Shown: in pieces, positions 48,874 through 59,117 of the stretch
Layout of the letters: every line of letters begins with the position of its first letter
How positions within the stretch are numbered: position 1 is the first letter of the stretch
Assembly: GCF_009068765.1 (NCBI RefSeq)
Contig: NZ_CP035534.1
Location: forward strand, 806,001-870,000
DNA length: 64,000 nucleotides
Source: Sulfurimonas hydrogeniphila
GTDB taxonomy: Bacteria; Campylobacterota; Campylobacteria; Campylobacterales; Sulfurimonadaceae
Reading direction: 5' to 3'
Notes under the pieces: generated by a model
The model's input: only the letters and a program-made list of their open reading frames with translations
Told to the model about the DNA's origin: nothing
Database searches by the model: none
Position numbers and translations under genes: made by a program

Positions 48874-50736
48874 TCAAATCTCACTGTAAATAGAACAACT
48901 GTTTTTTCCGTTTTTTTTGGCAACATACATGGCTTTGTCGGCATCATTCATAATATTTTCTATGTTGTGTTTTTCATCGGGAAAGATTTTAATGCCTATA
49001 CTTGCACCAATGTGAATTTCATTTCCTTCAATGACAAATGTCCGAGAGAGGGCTTCTATGATAGAGTGGCATTTTTTCTGTGCATACGCTTTGGCGGCCT
49101 CTTTTGTCTCTGCTATATTTACTAAAATGATTGCAAACTCGTCACCGCTGATTCTTGCAAGAATATCTTCTTCTCTTAAGATGCTTCTCATTCTGTGTGA
49201 GACTTGAATGAGAAGTTCGTCTCCGACATGGTGGCCATAGGTGTCATTGACCTGTTTGAAATTGTCCAAGTCTATAAATAAAAAAGCATGAATAAAGCTA
49301 TGTCTGATTGCCTTTGCATTCTCTTCATGGAGTCTTTGCAATAAAGCTTTTCTATTCATGAGTCCTGTGAGAAAATCATGATTTGCCTGATATTGAGCCT
49401 CTTCCTGTGCATTTCTTAAGTCTGAAATATCATAAAACTGTGCAATAAAATTAATAATTTCACCGTTTTTATCTTTAATAGCAGTAATGGAGAGTCTTTC
49501 AGGATAAATTTCACCGTTTTTACGTTTGTTGTAAATATCACCTTTCCATTGTCCGGATGAAAGGAGTTGATGCCACATGTTGGCATAAAATTCTTTACTG
49601 TGTTTGCCCGATTTTAGCAGCTTTGTGGTTTGTCCTATAATCTCATTTGCTTTATATCCTGTAATTCTGGTAAAAGATTTATTGACTTCAAGTACAACAC
49701 CGTTTTTGTCAGTAATGACTATAGCTTCGTGTGAGTCGAATGTATGGGAAGCTATACGTATTTTTGCAAGAAGTTTGTCCTCTTTTCTGATAAGAGCGTT
49801 AATATAATAGAGGAGGAGAAAAAAAGAGATAAAAGAGAGAATCCAGAAGATAATTGTATATGTAAAAACCTGTTTTATATCTTTTTGTGTCTGCAGGGCA
49901 TCTGTTACAATGGTATTGAGAATGTGGCTTGACACATTGTAAAGTTGTGTAATGTATTGTGAAGCAGTCTGAAACCATTTTTTTGCATCTTCTTTGGATG
50001 AGAGTTTATCCTGAAAAAACATTGTTTTTAAGGCAGCTGTTTTTTGTACAGTCTCTTTTTGTATGAGTTGTTTGAAAATATTTTGTGTGTTTTTTGAAGC
50101 ACATATGTAAAAAATAGTTTGGAGCTTTTTCTCTTTTTCCTGCAGGAGATGAATATAATGTATATACTTTTCATTTTTTTTGGGAGCGAGTATCTGGTTA
50201 TAAACATACGCTCTTTCCTGTCCCACATACTCTTTAAGTTTTTGAAGTTCAATAAGGGCTTTGCCGTTATATGATTTTGATTCTAAATTATGCATCAGTG
50301 TAGTAATAGCCTGAAGCAGCTCTTTATTGAGGGTATTATAATATTGCATTTCATCCCAAAAGCTGATTTGTGTTTTAAGAACTTTTCTTCTCACTGCCGT
50401 AATAGAATGAAACTGCTTTTTAAGATACTGATATGCATTTGAAAAATGAATCAGATCCTGATAGGCACTGTCTGTATGCTTATACTGTTTTTCCAGATTT
50501 TTTCGGATTATTTCATCTTTTGAAACAAGGTACCCTGCACTCAGTCCTCTTTCAAGTTGTAAATTATGAATGAGTTTACTGAGAATTTTTGTCTGTTTTG
50601 CAGAGAATGCATAGGAAGTACTGTTCTTATATTTGATATAGTTTTCATTTACCAAAGAATAGGAAAAGTAAAGTAATGCAATGGCAGGAAGAGAAAAAAT
50701 AAGGATAATTTTTATCTGCAAAGATTTTAAATTCAT
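48874..50736 (-). CDS. NIT-PAS-GGDEF diguanylate cyclase
   Basis: 620 residues: membrane helix (about 8-28), NIT-type periplasmic helical domain with LQLERGLSAGYLVS (about 50-290), membrane helix (about 293-315), PAS (about 325-440) and GGDEF domain (about 450-615). The active site reads ISGDEF, and an RxxD inhibitory site (REED) lies five residues before it, so it should make c-di-GMP and be product-inhibited. Its sensor half is paralogous to the HD-GYP protein at 2708-4618. After its start, towards 50828, there is only AT-rich DNA with a small GTTTC/GAAAC hairpin. Confidence 0.88.
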   Translation of the reverse strand: MNLKSLQIKIILIFSLPAIALLYFSYSLVNENYIKYKNSTSYAFSAKQTKILSKLIHNLQLERGLSAGYLVSKDEIIRKNLEKQYKHTDSAYQDLIHFSNAYQYLKKQFHSITAVRRKVLKTQISFWDEMQYYNTLNKELLQAITTLMHNLESKSYNGKALIELQKLKEYVGQERAYVYNQILAPKKNEKYIHYIHLLQEKEKKLQTIFYICASKNTQNIFKQLIQKETVQKTAALKTMFFQDKLSSKEDAKKWFQTASQYITQLYNVSSHILNTIVTDALQTQKDIKQVFTYTIIFWILSFISFFLLLYYINALIRKEDKLLAKIRIASHTFDSHEAIVITDKNGVVLEVNKSFTRITGYKANEIIGQTTKLLKSGKHSKEFYANMWHQLLSSGQWKGDIYNKRKNGEIYPERLSITAIKDKNGEIINFIAQFYDISDLRNAQEEAQYQANHDFLTGLMNRKALLQRLHEENAKAIRHSFIHAFLFIDLDNFKQVNDTYGHHVGDELLIQVSHRMRSILREEDILARISGDEFAIILVNIAETKEAAKAYAQKKCHSIIEALSRTFVIEGNEIHIGASIGIKIFPDEKHNIENIMNDADKAMYVAKKNGKNSCSIYSEI

Positions 50737-50827
50737 ATTTAATGATATGCTGATATAGATTAAAAGATATCATTACATGTATTGAAAATGTTAAAAGTTA
50801 AAATCATGTTTCACATTGAAACACAAT

Positions 50828-52366
50828 TTAATAATTAATAGCAACCTTGTATGTCGGATCATCTTCTTCATAACTGCAATGCGGTCCGGCTTTTTTCATG
50901 ATTTTTTTACAGTCTTCGCTTAAGTGGCGCAAAAGAAGATTTTTGCCGGCATCTTCGTATTTTTTTACGAGAGAATCTATGGCTTCGACACCGGAAAAAT
51001 CCAATACTCTCGCATTTTTAAAATCAATGACAACTTTTGGCGGATCATTCGGAATGTCAAAATTATCTGAAAAAGTTGTAGCACTTGCAAAAAAGAGCGG
51101 ACCTTCAAGTTCATATACTTTTGTTCCGTCTGCTTCTGTATGTGTTTTTGCCCAGATGCGTGCATGCTTCCATGCAAATACAAGTGCAGAGATGATAACA
51201 CCGGCTATGACTGCAACAGCCAAATCTTCTACAACTGTTATAATTGTCACAACGACCATTACAAAAACATCGGCACGAGGCATATGTTTGAGATGTGAGA
51301 AGCTCGACCACTCAAATGTTCCTATACTCACCATAAACATAATACCCACAAGAACACCGACTGGAATGGCATTTAAAACATCTGTTAAAGAGATGACCAA
51401 GATCAAAAGTCCGACGGCTGCCGTAAATGAGGAAAGCCGTCCGAGACCGCCTGATGTATAGTTAATGATACTCTGCCCGATCATTGCACATCCCGCCATG
51501 CCTCCAAAAAATCCACAGGCGATATTTCCGGTTCCCAAAGCGATACACTCCTGGTTTCCACTGCCTCTTGTCCCACTCATTTCATCTAAAACTGCAAGCG
51601 TCAAGAGTGATTCTATAAGACCGACAAGAGCCATAATAACAGCATAAGGAAGAACCATGACAATGGCATCCATACTAAAAAGCGTATCGGGAATAATGAG
51701 ATGCGGCAGTTTCCCTTTAAACTCTGACAAATCGGCCAATGCTCCGACGGTGAGTGTGTCTAAATGAGTAAAATACACCACAAGTGTTAAAAGGACAATG
51801 GCAACAAGTCCTGAGGGAACAGCCTTTGTATATTTTGGCAAGAAGTACATTATAAACATGGTAATGGCTACGATAACATACATATTTAAACCCTGTCCCT
51901 CAAAGAATTTAAACTGTGCCATGGCAATAACGATTGCCAGACCGTTTACAAAACCATATAAGGCAGGTTGGGGAACAAGACGGATAAATTTTCCAAATTT
52001 CAGCACTCCTACAGCAACCTGGATAAGTCCTGCTATGATGGTTGCCAGCAAAACATAGTGGAGCATATGGAAGTAGAGTTCATCTCCGCTAAACCCCTGT
52101 GCTGTGAGTTTTAGGTTTGCTTCTATAACAAGCCCGACTATAACAACAGCGACGCTGCCGGTAGCTCCGCTGATCATTCCCGGTTTTCCACCGATAAGTG
52201 CAGTAATAACACCTAAGATAAAAGCAGTATAAAGTCCTACAATAGGACTGACACCTGCTATAAAGCTAAAAGCAATAGCTTCAGGTACCAGTGCCACTGC
52301 AACAACAAGACCTGATAAAATATCGTTTTTTATATTTGGAGAGGTGTATTTTCTTATATCAAACAA
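50828..52366 (-). CDS. SulP family anion transporter with STAS domain
   Basis: 512 residues: about eleven membrane helices (DILSGLVVAVALVPEAIAFSFIAG is the first SulP motif), then a cytosolic STAS domain (about 415-500, VLDFSGVEAIDSL). SulP proteins carry sulfate, bicarbonate or other anions, some as sodium-bicarbonate importers. In an autotroph-like relative bicarbonate would be sensible, but sequence alone does not decide. One base separates it from valS. Confidence 0.87.
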   Translation of the reverse strand: MFDIRKYTSPNIKNDILSGLVVAVALVPEAIAFSFIAGVSPIVGLYTAFILGVITALIGGKPGMISGATGSVAVVIVGLVIEANLKLTAQGFSGDELYFHMLHYVLLATIIAGLIQVAVGVLKFGKFIRLVPQPALYGFVNGLAIVIAMAQFKFFEGQGLNMYVIVAITMFIMYFLPKYTKAVPSGLVAIVLLTLVVYFTHLDTLTVGALADLSEFKGKLPHLIIPDTLFSMDAIVMVLPYAVIMALVGLIESLLTLAVLDEMSGTRGSGNQECIALGTGNIACGFFGGMAGCAMIGQSIINYTSGGLGRLSSFTAAVGLLILVISLTDVLNAIPVGVLVGIMFMVSIGTFEWSSFSHLKHMPRADVFVMVVVTIITVVEDLAVAVIAGVIISALVFAWKHARIWAKTHTEADGTKVYELEGPLFFASATTFSDNFDIPNDPPKVVIDFKNARVLDFSGVEAIDSLVKKYEDAGKNLLLRHLSEDCKKIMKKAGPHCSYEEDDPTYKVAINY

Positions 52367-52367
52367 A

Positions 52368-54995
52368 TTATGCCTTTAGTGAATCTAGTTGTGCTAAAAC
52401 TTTTTCACGTTTGGCTTCTGCTTCTTTGAGTGCTTCACGATTCTTTGCCAAAACATCTGCCGGAGCATTCGCAACAAAGCGTTCATTGTTCAGCATCCCG
52501 CTCAGTTTGCCTATCTCTTTTTGGAGTTTTTCATCCTGTTTTGTCAGTTTGTTGATAATCGGCGTCAAATCAATAGAATCTGTCGGAATGAAAGTCTCAC
52601 AGCTGTCTGCGATGTCACTGACCGCATTTTCTATTTTTGTATCGGTAAATTCTACATCTTCCACTTTTGCAAGTTTTGCGATAAAAGGCAACATCATTGC
52701 CTTTTCTTTTTCGCTCAGACCGTCAATTTTCACATAGGCTTTTTGGATTTTCTGATTTGCCAAGTCAACCAAAACTTTTGCACGGCGAATGGAGACGATG
52801 GCATCCATAATGATGGCAAATGTTTTTTCTTCTTTGCGCTGTTTTGTTTTGTGAGGAAATTTCTTAATCATAATAGAATCAGCATTTTCCAAAGAAGTGC
52901 CGCTGAGTTCATGGTAGAGATGTTCTGTGATAAACGGCATAAACGGATGCAGGAGTTTCATGGCTTCTTTGAAAATCGCACCAAGTTCTATGATGGATGC
53001 TTTGTCTGCTTTACTCAGCTCAATACCCCAGTCACAAAATTCATTCCATAAGAAACGGTACATTGTAAGGGCGGCATCGTTAAACTTGTACTCATCAAGA
53101 TAGGTACGAACCTCTTTTGTGGCAAAATTCAAACGGCTCATCATGTAACGACCAAGATCGGTCTCAACACAAAAACTCTCCATATCAGGAAAAGTATCAC
53201 CATTCATCTGCAGGTATTTGCTTGCATTGTAGAGTTTGTTTGTAAAGTTACGGTTTTGTTCGAGTTTGTCAACACTCATTCGTATATCACGTCCCTGAGC
53301 AGCAGAAATGGCAAGAGTAAAGCGTAATATATCAGCAGAGTATTTATTGACCATATCAAGAGGATCAATGACATTGCCTTTTGATTTGCTCATTTTCTGA
53401 CCGTGTTCATCACGCACAAGAGCATGCAGATAGATGTGGTTAAACGGCAGTTCTCCTATAAAATGTTCGCCCATCATCATCATTCTTGCAACCCAGAAGA
53501 AAAGAATGTCAAAACCGGTAATAAGCAAAGAGTTTGGATAAAAATCTTTCATATCCTGTGATTGAAAAAGCTTGTCCATCTCGGTATCACCTTGACCCCA
53601 GCCAAGTGTAGAGAATGGCCACAAAGCAGAAGAAAACCATGTATCGAGTACATCAGGGTCTTGAGAGATGTTTTTTGAAGCACATTTTGGACACTCAGTC
53701 GGGTGTTCATTTTCTGTTGCCCATTCATGGTCACAATCCCCGCAGTAAAAAACAGGAATCTGGTGTCCCCACCAGAGTTGACGGCTTATACACCAGTCAC
53801 GGAGTTCACCCATCCAGGAATTATAAGAGTTTATCCAGTGCGGCGGGAAAAATTTTGCTTCACCTGCATTTGTTTTTTCTATGGATTTGTCAGCGACTTC
53901 TTTGCGAACAAACCATTGTTTTGATATGTATGGTTCTACAACGTTTTTACATCTGTAACAGTGTCCAACCTGATGTTTATGGTCTTCTATTTTAACGATA
54001 TAACCCTCTTCCTGGAGTCTTTTTACAATAGGCTCTCGTGCTTCAAGGCGTTCCATGCCTTTGAACTCTCCGGCATAGTCATTTAAAATACCTTTTTCAT
54101 CAAAAACCGTAATAAATTCCAAATCATGGCGTTTTCCGACTTCGTAGTCATTCTGGTCATGTGCAGGCGTGACTTTTACGACACCTGTTCCAAACTCCAT
54201 ATCGACATAAGCGTCTGCAATAATTTTAATCTTTCTATCAAGAAGGGGTAAAACAACTTCTTTTCCTATGATGTCTTTGTATCTTTCATCATCAGGATGT
54301 ACCATGACGGCAGTATCTCCAAAATAGGTTTCAGGTCGTGTAGTAGCCACTTCAACACTGCCGCTGCCATCTGCAAAATGGTAAAGCATATGGTAAAACT
54401 TACCATCTTCTTCTTCGTGTTCTACTTCGATATCTGAGAGGGCCCCGTCATGTGTGCACCAGTTTACCATGTAGTTTCCGCGAACAATCAAACCTTCATT
54501 GTAGAGATGGACAAAAGCTTCTTTGACTGACTTTTGCAGACCTTCATCCATGGTAAAGCGCTCTCTCTCCCAGGCAGGACTTACGCCCATTTTACGAAGC
54601 TGTTCTGTCATTATGCCGGCAGATTCTTCTTTCCATGCCCAGACTTTTTCCAAAAATGCTTCGCGTCCTATCTCTTCTTTCGTGAGTCCCTGTTCTAAGA
54701 GTTGTTTTTCAACAACATTTTGTGTGGCAATTCCTGCATGGTCCGTTCCCGGCTGCCAAAGTGTTTTGTAGCCGTCCATGCGTTTGTAGCGGGTAATGAT
54801 GTCTTGGAGTGTAAAGGTAAGAGCATGCCCGATATGCAGTCGTCCTGTTACGTTTGGCGGTGGCATCATAATAGAGAAGTTTTTATTTTCTTCTTGTATG
54901 GCTTTGTTTCCGTCTGTTTCGAAGTATTTTCTTTCTTCCCAAATTTTATAATATTTGTTTTCGGTTTCTTGTGGATTGTATTTGTTGTCTGACAT
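52368..54995 (-). CDS. valS: valyl-tRNA synthetase
   Basis: Class I synthetase of 875 residues. PPPNVTGRLHIGHAL holds the HIGH motif (about residue 55) and KMSKSKGN the second (about 540). The editing domain that clears threonine lies between, a zinc-like Cys set (CGDCDHEW...CPKC) is in the connecting part, and a C-terminal coiled coil (about 810-875) is present. Confidence 0.96.
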   Translation of the reverse strand: MSDNKYNPQETENKYYKIWEERKYFETDGNKAIQEENKNFSIMMPPPNVTGRLHIGHALTFTLQDIITRYKRMDGYKTLWQPGTDHAGIATQNVVEKQLLEQGLTKEEIGREAFLEKVWAWKEESAGIMTEQLRKMGVSPAWERERFTMDEGLQKSVKEAFVHLYNEGLIVRGNYMVNWCTHDGALSDIEVEHEEEDGKFYHMLYHFADGSGSVEVATTRPETYFGDTAVMVHPDDERYKDIIGKEVVLPLLDRKIKIIADAYVDMEFGTGVVKVTPAHDQNDYEVGKRHDLEFITVFDEKGILNDYAGEFKGMERLEAREPIVKRLQEEGYIVKIEDHKHQVGHCYRCKNVVEPYISKQWFVRKEVADKSIEKTNAGEAKFFPPHWINSYNSWMGELRDWCISRQLWWGHQIPVFYCGDCDHEWATENEHPTECPKCASKNISQDPDVLDTWFSSALWPFSTLGWGQGDTEMDKLFQSQDMKDFYPNSLLITGFDILFFWVARMMMMGEHFIGELPFNHIYLHALVRDEHGQKMSKSKGNVIDPLDMVNKYSADILRFTLAISAAQGRDIRMSVDKLEQNRNFTNKLYNASKYLQMNGDTFPDMESFCVETDLGRYMMSRLNFATKEVRTYLDEYKFNDAALTMYRFLWNEFCDWGIELSKADKASIIELGAIFKEAMKLLHPFMPFITEHLYHELSGTSLENADSIMIKKFPHKTKQRKEEKTFAIIMDAIVSIRRAKVLVDLANQKIQKAYVKIDGLSEKEKAMMLPFIAKLAKVEDVEFTDTKIENAVSDIADSCETFIPTDSIDLTPIINKLTKQDEKLQKEIGKLSGMLNNERFVANAPADVLAKNREALKEAEAKREKVLAQLDSLKA

Positions 54996-55071
54996 AGTGC
55001 GCGCCTTAAATTATCTAAATTAAAATTGCGCGATTATATCCAAAAAGAGGTGAGTATTTGCTTAGAAATTG

Positions 55072-55932
55072 CTATATGCCGGTTACTCTCTTTTTTATCT
55101 CTATCTTATCATTGTACATATTTTTATCAGCTACTTCTATAACCTGTGGCAGGAGATCATTTTTTTTAAATTTGGTTACACCAAATGAAAAACTGACACG
55201 AAAGGTGTCGTTATGTGCTTTTAATTTTTTGCCAAGAACATTTTCTCTGATTGTATTTAAAAAAGAGCTTGCTTTTTCCTCGGAGACACTGTCGCCAAAG
55301 AGTATGATAAACTCATCACCTCCGTAGCGTATGACAGGAATTTTTAATTTTTTCAGTTCATTTGTCAAAAATATTAAAACTTTATCACCGATAATGTGGC
55401 CATGTGTATCGTTCACCTGTTTAAAATAGTTCAGATCTATAATAGCAAGCGTTCCATTATGCACAAAAGTATTGCCAAGCGGGTCCAGGTGAGTATCATG
55501 AAGCCATTTTCTGTTATATGCGTGGGTCAGTTCATCTTTGTAAACAGATTCTTTGAGTTTTTCAATTTCTTGACGAAGATATTGCGTCTCTTGCAACACC
55601 TGATTGAGAATTTTTTCATCTTTGTTCTCAATAGCATGAATGGCCCTGTTTGTATTTTCACTTAAGGCCTGTACATTTTTGGATGTTTCATTTTGTAAAG
55701 TTGTAAATCGTGAACATTCAGTTTCTATAATCTTTCTTGAAAGGCTTTCCTCATCTTCTATTTCAAGATTGTTTTTCTTGGCAAAGTCTGAAAAAACTGA
55801 AGCATAAATAGTAGGTGTGACAACAGGAATCTGTGCGATAGAGTTTTTTGCCTCATTCGAAACAATCTCTAATATTTTTTTATTTTCTTCCATGGCTTGC
55901 CTTAAAACATTTAATTTAAATGATTTTAGCAT
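55072..55932 (-). CDS. soluble GGDEF diguanylate cyclase
   Basis: 286 residues without membrane segments. A helical N-terminal half (about 1-125, coiled-coil-like) precedes a GGDEF domain with YKDELTHAYNRKWL, the FKQVNDTHGH metal loop and an intact RYGGDEF. No RxxD inhibitory site is seen. It should make c-di-GMP in the cytosol. An ATG at 55893 with TTAAGG upstream is an equally good start and would remove 13 residues. Confidence 0.84.
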   Translation of the reverse strand: MLKSFKLNVLRQAMEENKKILEIVSNEAKNSIAQIPVVTPTIYASVFSDFAKKNNLEIEDEESLSRKIIETECSRFTTLQNETSKNVQALSENTNRAIHAIENKDEKILNQVLQETQYLRQEIEKLKESVYKDELTHAYNRKWLHDTHLDPLGNTFVHNGTLAIIDLNYFKQVNDTHGHIIGDKVLIFLTNELKKLKIPVIRYGGDEFIILFGDSVSEEKASSFLNTIRENVLGKKLKAHNDTFRVSFSFGVTKFKKNDLLPQVIEVADKNMYNDKIEIKKRVTGI

Positions 55933-56001
55933 ATCCCAAATAAATTTAACAATAAATAAGTATAATCACACTCTTAAAATTTTTGCCCAAGGAGTTTGTT
56001 T

Positions 56002-58080
56002 ATGCCGTTGTCCCGATTAAATGAAGAACAGTATGCCGCTGCAACATCTCCTTACAGTAAAAATCTCATCATTGCCTCTGCCGGAACAGGAAAAACCTCG
56101 ACTATTGTCGGCAGAATCGGACATCTTTTAAACAATGGCATTGCACCAAATGAAATTCTTCTGCTGACTTTTACAAACAAGGCGGCAGCAGAGATGGTGG
56201 CACGTGTTGCAGAGTATTTCGGCGGGGGTGTTGCCAAAAAAATTGATGCGGGAACGTTTCATGCGGTCAGTTACAGATGGCTGAAAAAAAGAGACAAACG
56301 AGTGGTGCTCAAACAGCAGAGAGAACTCAAAACACTCTTTCGCTCTGTCTTTGAAAAGCGCTCTTTTATGCATATAGAGGCTGAAGTACAGCCCTACGGC
56401 GGGAATTATCTGTACGATTTGTACTCTTTTTACCAAAATACGGAACTGCAAAATAATTTTGAAGATTGGCTTATAGAAAAATATCCCGAACATGAACTCT
56501 TTGCTCTGATATATGCCGATATAGTCGATGAATTTGAAGCACTGAAAAAAGAGTACGGTTTTTTAAATTTTAACGATTTGCTGTTGAACTTCAGAGAGAT
56601 GTGCAAAAATGACGAACTGGGATATAAAGAGGTTTTGGTGGATGAGTATCAAGACACCAATGCCCTGCAGGGAACGCTTATAGATGCGATGAACCCGCCT
56701 TCGCTCTTTTGTGTGGGGGATTATGATCAGAGTATTTATGCTTTTAACGGTGCTGATATCGGTATTATTGGTTCCTTTACGACAAAATATCCTGATGCGG
56801 TTGTGCATACTCTGACAAAAAACTACCGCTCTTCTGTGCCTATTCTCTCTCTTGCAAACAAGGTGATTGAGCATAATGAGAGAATTTATCCGAAAAAACT
56901 GGAAGTGACACGTATATATGATGCGCAGGCGCCAAAACTTTTGGCATTTGATGAGCTGTTTGACCAGTATCATGCTATGGCTGCCATGATTCGCGATACG
57001 CAGACACCAAAAGAAGAGATAGCCGTTATTTTCCGCAACAACTCCTCGGCTGATGGTATAGAAGTTGGACTTCGTGAGCTTGATATTCCCTGCAAACGTA
57101 AAGGAGGCACAAGTTTTTTTGATTCGCGCGAAATAAAAGCGATACTTGATTTATACACACTGCTTGTGAACGAGTCGGATATGATGGCTTTTATACATCT
57201 CTTTGAATTTGCACGGGGCATTGGCTCTGCTATGGCAAAAGAGCTCTATATTGCACTCAAAGCTTTAGGGCAGGGGAGTATTTTTTACGGACTCTATGCG
57301 CCTGATGAGGGGATGAAAAATCCTTTTGAAAAGCGCAAACTCAACCATCAGCTCGGTCTTTTTGATGATTTTTTGGAACTCGGTGCTGTCGGAAAATATG
57401 CAAAACTCGGATTTGAAGCAAAATTTATGAAAAATCCGGTACTCAAACATCCAAAACTGACGAAAGAGAGCGCGACTTTTTTGCATAATTTTTATCTGTT
57501 GTTTCGCGATTTAAAAGGTATTAAACAGCCAAAAACAGTCGTGAAAAAAATTGCAAATTCATCGCTTTACATGTATATATCCGATGTACTTGCAACTAAA
57601 AGAGCGACACTCAAAGACGGTTCTGTTGATGAGAAACAAAAAACGGAAGCACTGAGCAGAATACAGAGAAAAACTCTGCTCTTAGAAGAGCTCTCAAAAC
57701 CTTACTCTGAGCATGAACGTTTTTTAAATGCGATGATTTTGGGTTCATCCGACTTGACGCAGGGAGAGGGGGTTAATCTCTTGAGTGTGCATGCAAGCAA
57801 AGGGCTTGAATACAAAGAAGTGTATGTGATAGATTTGATGGACGGGCGTTTTCCAAACAGAAAACTGATGCAGAGGGGCGGGAGTCTTGATGAAGAGCGA
57901 CGGCTTTTTTATGTGGCGGTCACACGGGCAAAAGACATACTCTATTTGAGTTATGCCAAATACGACAAGATTAAAAAACAGAACTTTGTGCCAAGCCAGT
58001 TTTTGTATGAAGCCGGAATGGTTGTTAAAGATGAAACTTACAGGAAAATGGTAATGCAGGAAGAAAAAGAGGAAGAGTAG
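56002..58080 (+). CDS. UvrD/Rep-type ATP-dependent DNA helicase
   Basis: 692 residues, superfamily 1A. Motif I SAGTGKTS, motif Ia LTFTNKAAAEM, motif II VDEYQDTN, motif III VGDYDQSIYAFNGAD, motif IV FRNNSSADG, motif V LLSVHASKGLEYKEV and motif VI VAVTRAKDILYLS are all visible. It unwinds DNA 3'-5' in repair or replication restart; whether it is Rep-, UvrD- or PcrA-like needs a tree. ATG at 56002 has AAGGAG seven bases upstream and is preferred over TTG at 55996. Confidence 0.91.
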   Translation: MPLSRLNEEQYAAATSPYSKNLIIASAGTGKTSTIVGRIGHLLNNGIAPNEILLLTFTNKAAAEMVARVAEYFGGGVAKKIDAGTFHAVSYRWLKKRDKRVVLKQQRELKTLFRSVFEKRSFMHIEAEVQPYGGNYLYDLYSFYQNTELQNNFEDWLIEKYPEHELFALIYADIVDEFEALKKEYGFLNFNDLLLNFREMCKNDELGYKEVLVDEYQDTNALQGTLIDAMNPPSLFCVGDYDQSIYAFNGADIGIIGSFTTKYPDAVVHTLTKNYRSSVPILSLANKVIEHNERIYPKKLEVTRIYDAQAPKLLAFDELFDQYHAMAAMIRDTQTPKEEIAVIFRNNSSADGIEVGLRELDIPCKRKGGTSFFDSREIKAILDLYTLLVNESDMMAFIHLFEFARGIGSAMAKELYIALKALGQGSIFYGLYAPDEGMKNPFEKRKLNHQLGLFDDFLELGAVGKYAKLGFEAKFMKNPVLKHPKLTKESATFLHNFYLLFRDLKGIKQPKTVVKKIANSSLYMYISDVLATKRATLKDGSVDEKQKTEALSRIQRKTLLLEELSKPYSEHERFLNAMILGSSDLTQGEGVNLLSVHASKGLEYKEVYVIDLMDGRFPNRKLMQRGGSLDEERRLFYVAVTRAKDILYLSYAKYDKIKKQNFVPSQFLYEAGMVVKDETYRKMVMQEEKEEE

Positions 58081-58108
58081 TTTTTCGAATATGTACTTTT
58101 AATTCTAA

Positions 58109-58317
58109 ACAGTCGGCACTAAAGTACCGATTCCATGCAATATGCAGTTTGTTAGGAACCCATCCTTTAGGGTGGGCTGAGAGTGGCTGGAAAGCAACAA
58201 CAGTCGGTGCTACAGTACCGATTCCATGGAATATGCAGTTTGTTCGGAACCCATCCTTTAGGGTGGGCTGAGAGTGGCTGGAAAGCAACAACAGTCGGTG
58301 CTACAGTACCGATTCCG
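58109..58317. repeat. 91-bp REPIN-like tandem repeat
   Basis: Units start at 58109, 58200 and 58291 (two full, one cut after 27 bases), 91 bases apart. Each holds two hairpins facing each other: ACAGTCGGTGCTACAGTACCGATTCC, which read on the minus strand begins GGAATCGG, and GGAACCCATCCTTTAGGGTGGGCTGAGA on the plus strand. The first and second units differ at about five places. It is non-coding and fills most of the 251-base gap after the helicase. Confidence 0.78.
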
Positions 58318-58331
58318 GACACAATGCCATA

Positions 58332-59117
58332 TTAGCTTTCATTGCGTAACTTTCTGGTTTCTAAAAAGAAACTGTGTCCAAGATATATCACATAAAAAAC
58401 AGATGCAAAAAATATAACGAAAGGGATGAGTGAGAGCAGATAGAGTCCCAATGTTTTGAGCCTGAGTGTATTGGCATGAAAAAACCTGATTTTCATCGCT
58501 TCTTCTTTGGTGCATATTGCCGAAGAGACATCATAGATCATCATTTTATGAAAAAAGTAATACAGCGGAAAATTGAATGCTATGATGTTTACAACGGGTA
58601 TAAAATACAGGGGAATAAATACAAAAAACAGGACAATCATAACAAACATCCATTTCAGTGTTAAAAATATGCCTTCTGCTGCATTGGAATAGCCTATCAT
58701 TGCTACATCCTGATAGTGCCTGTAGTGAATTTCTTTCAAAATAGCATGGGTTAAAAAGCCGATAACAAGCAGTGCTACAAATATAGAAGCATACAATGTC
58801 ATGAATCCGCCTATGGTATAGATAAGAAAAGTGGCTATCCAGGAAGTCAGCGCACTGCTCATTAAAAATTTCATGATGCCCGTACCTGCGAGTGTGGCCT
58901 GAAAGCTTTCTGTGTGAGGTATGCCGTTTTGGATCGTCGTTTGTGTGCTTTGTATCTCCATGGTTGTGAGCTGGTCAACACCAAGACCGGCAACGATAAA
59001 AAAGAGAATATACAAAATTAGCATACTGATGACAAAAGGCATGAGTGAATACATCAGCATTTTTTTTGTAAAAAGGTCTTTGATACTCAGAGCAAGGATG
59101 TTTGTCTCATTCTCCAT
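58332..59117 (-). CDS. EI24 domain membrane protein
   Basis: 261 residues with about five membrane helices and the EI24/CysZ-like pattern (KDLFTKKMLMYSLMPFVISM, then FVFIPLYFIPVVNIIAFNFPLYYF, in part). CysZ relatives carry sulfate, but this subgroup in Campylobacterota has no proven role. It directly follows ytfJ in the minus-strand run. Confidence 0.78.
   Translation of the reverse strand: MENETNILALSIKDLFTKKMLMYSLMPFVISMLILYILFFIVAGLGVDQLTTMEIQSTQTTIQNGIPHTESFQATLAGTGIMKFLMSSALTSWIATFLIYTIGGFMTLYASIFVALLVIGFLTHAILKEIHYRHYQDVAMIGYSNAAEGIFLTLKWMFVMIVLFFVFIPLYFIPVVNIIAFNFPLYYFFHKMMIYDVSSAICTKEEAMKIRFFHANTLRLKTLGLYLLSLIPFVIFFASVFYVIYLGHSFFLETRKLRNES

Noticed and set aside
50805-50821. TGTTTCACATTGAAACA as a regulator operator
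   Set aside because: Short AT-rich stem at the 3' side of sulP with no matching copy elsewhere; could equally be a weak terminator.
58109-58317. CRISPR-like array
   Set aside because: Whole 91-base units repeat without unique spacers, and no cas genes are near; the hairpin pairs fit REPINs.
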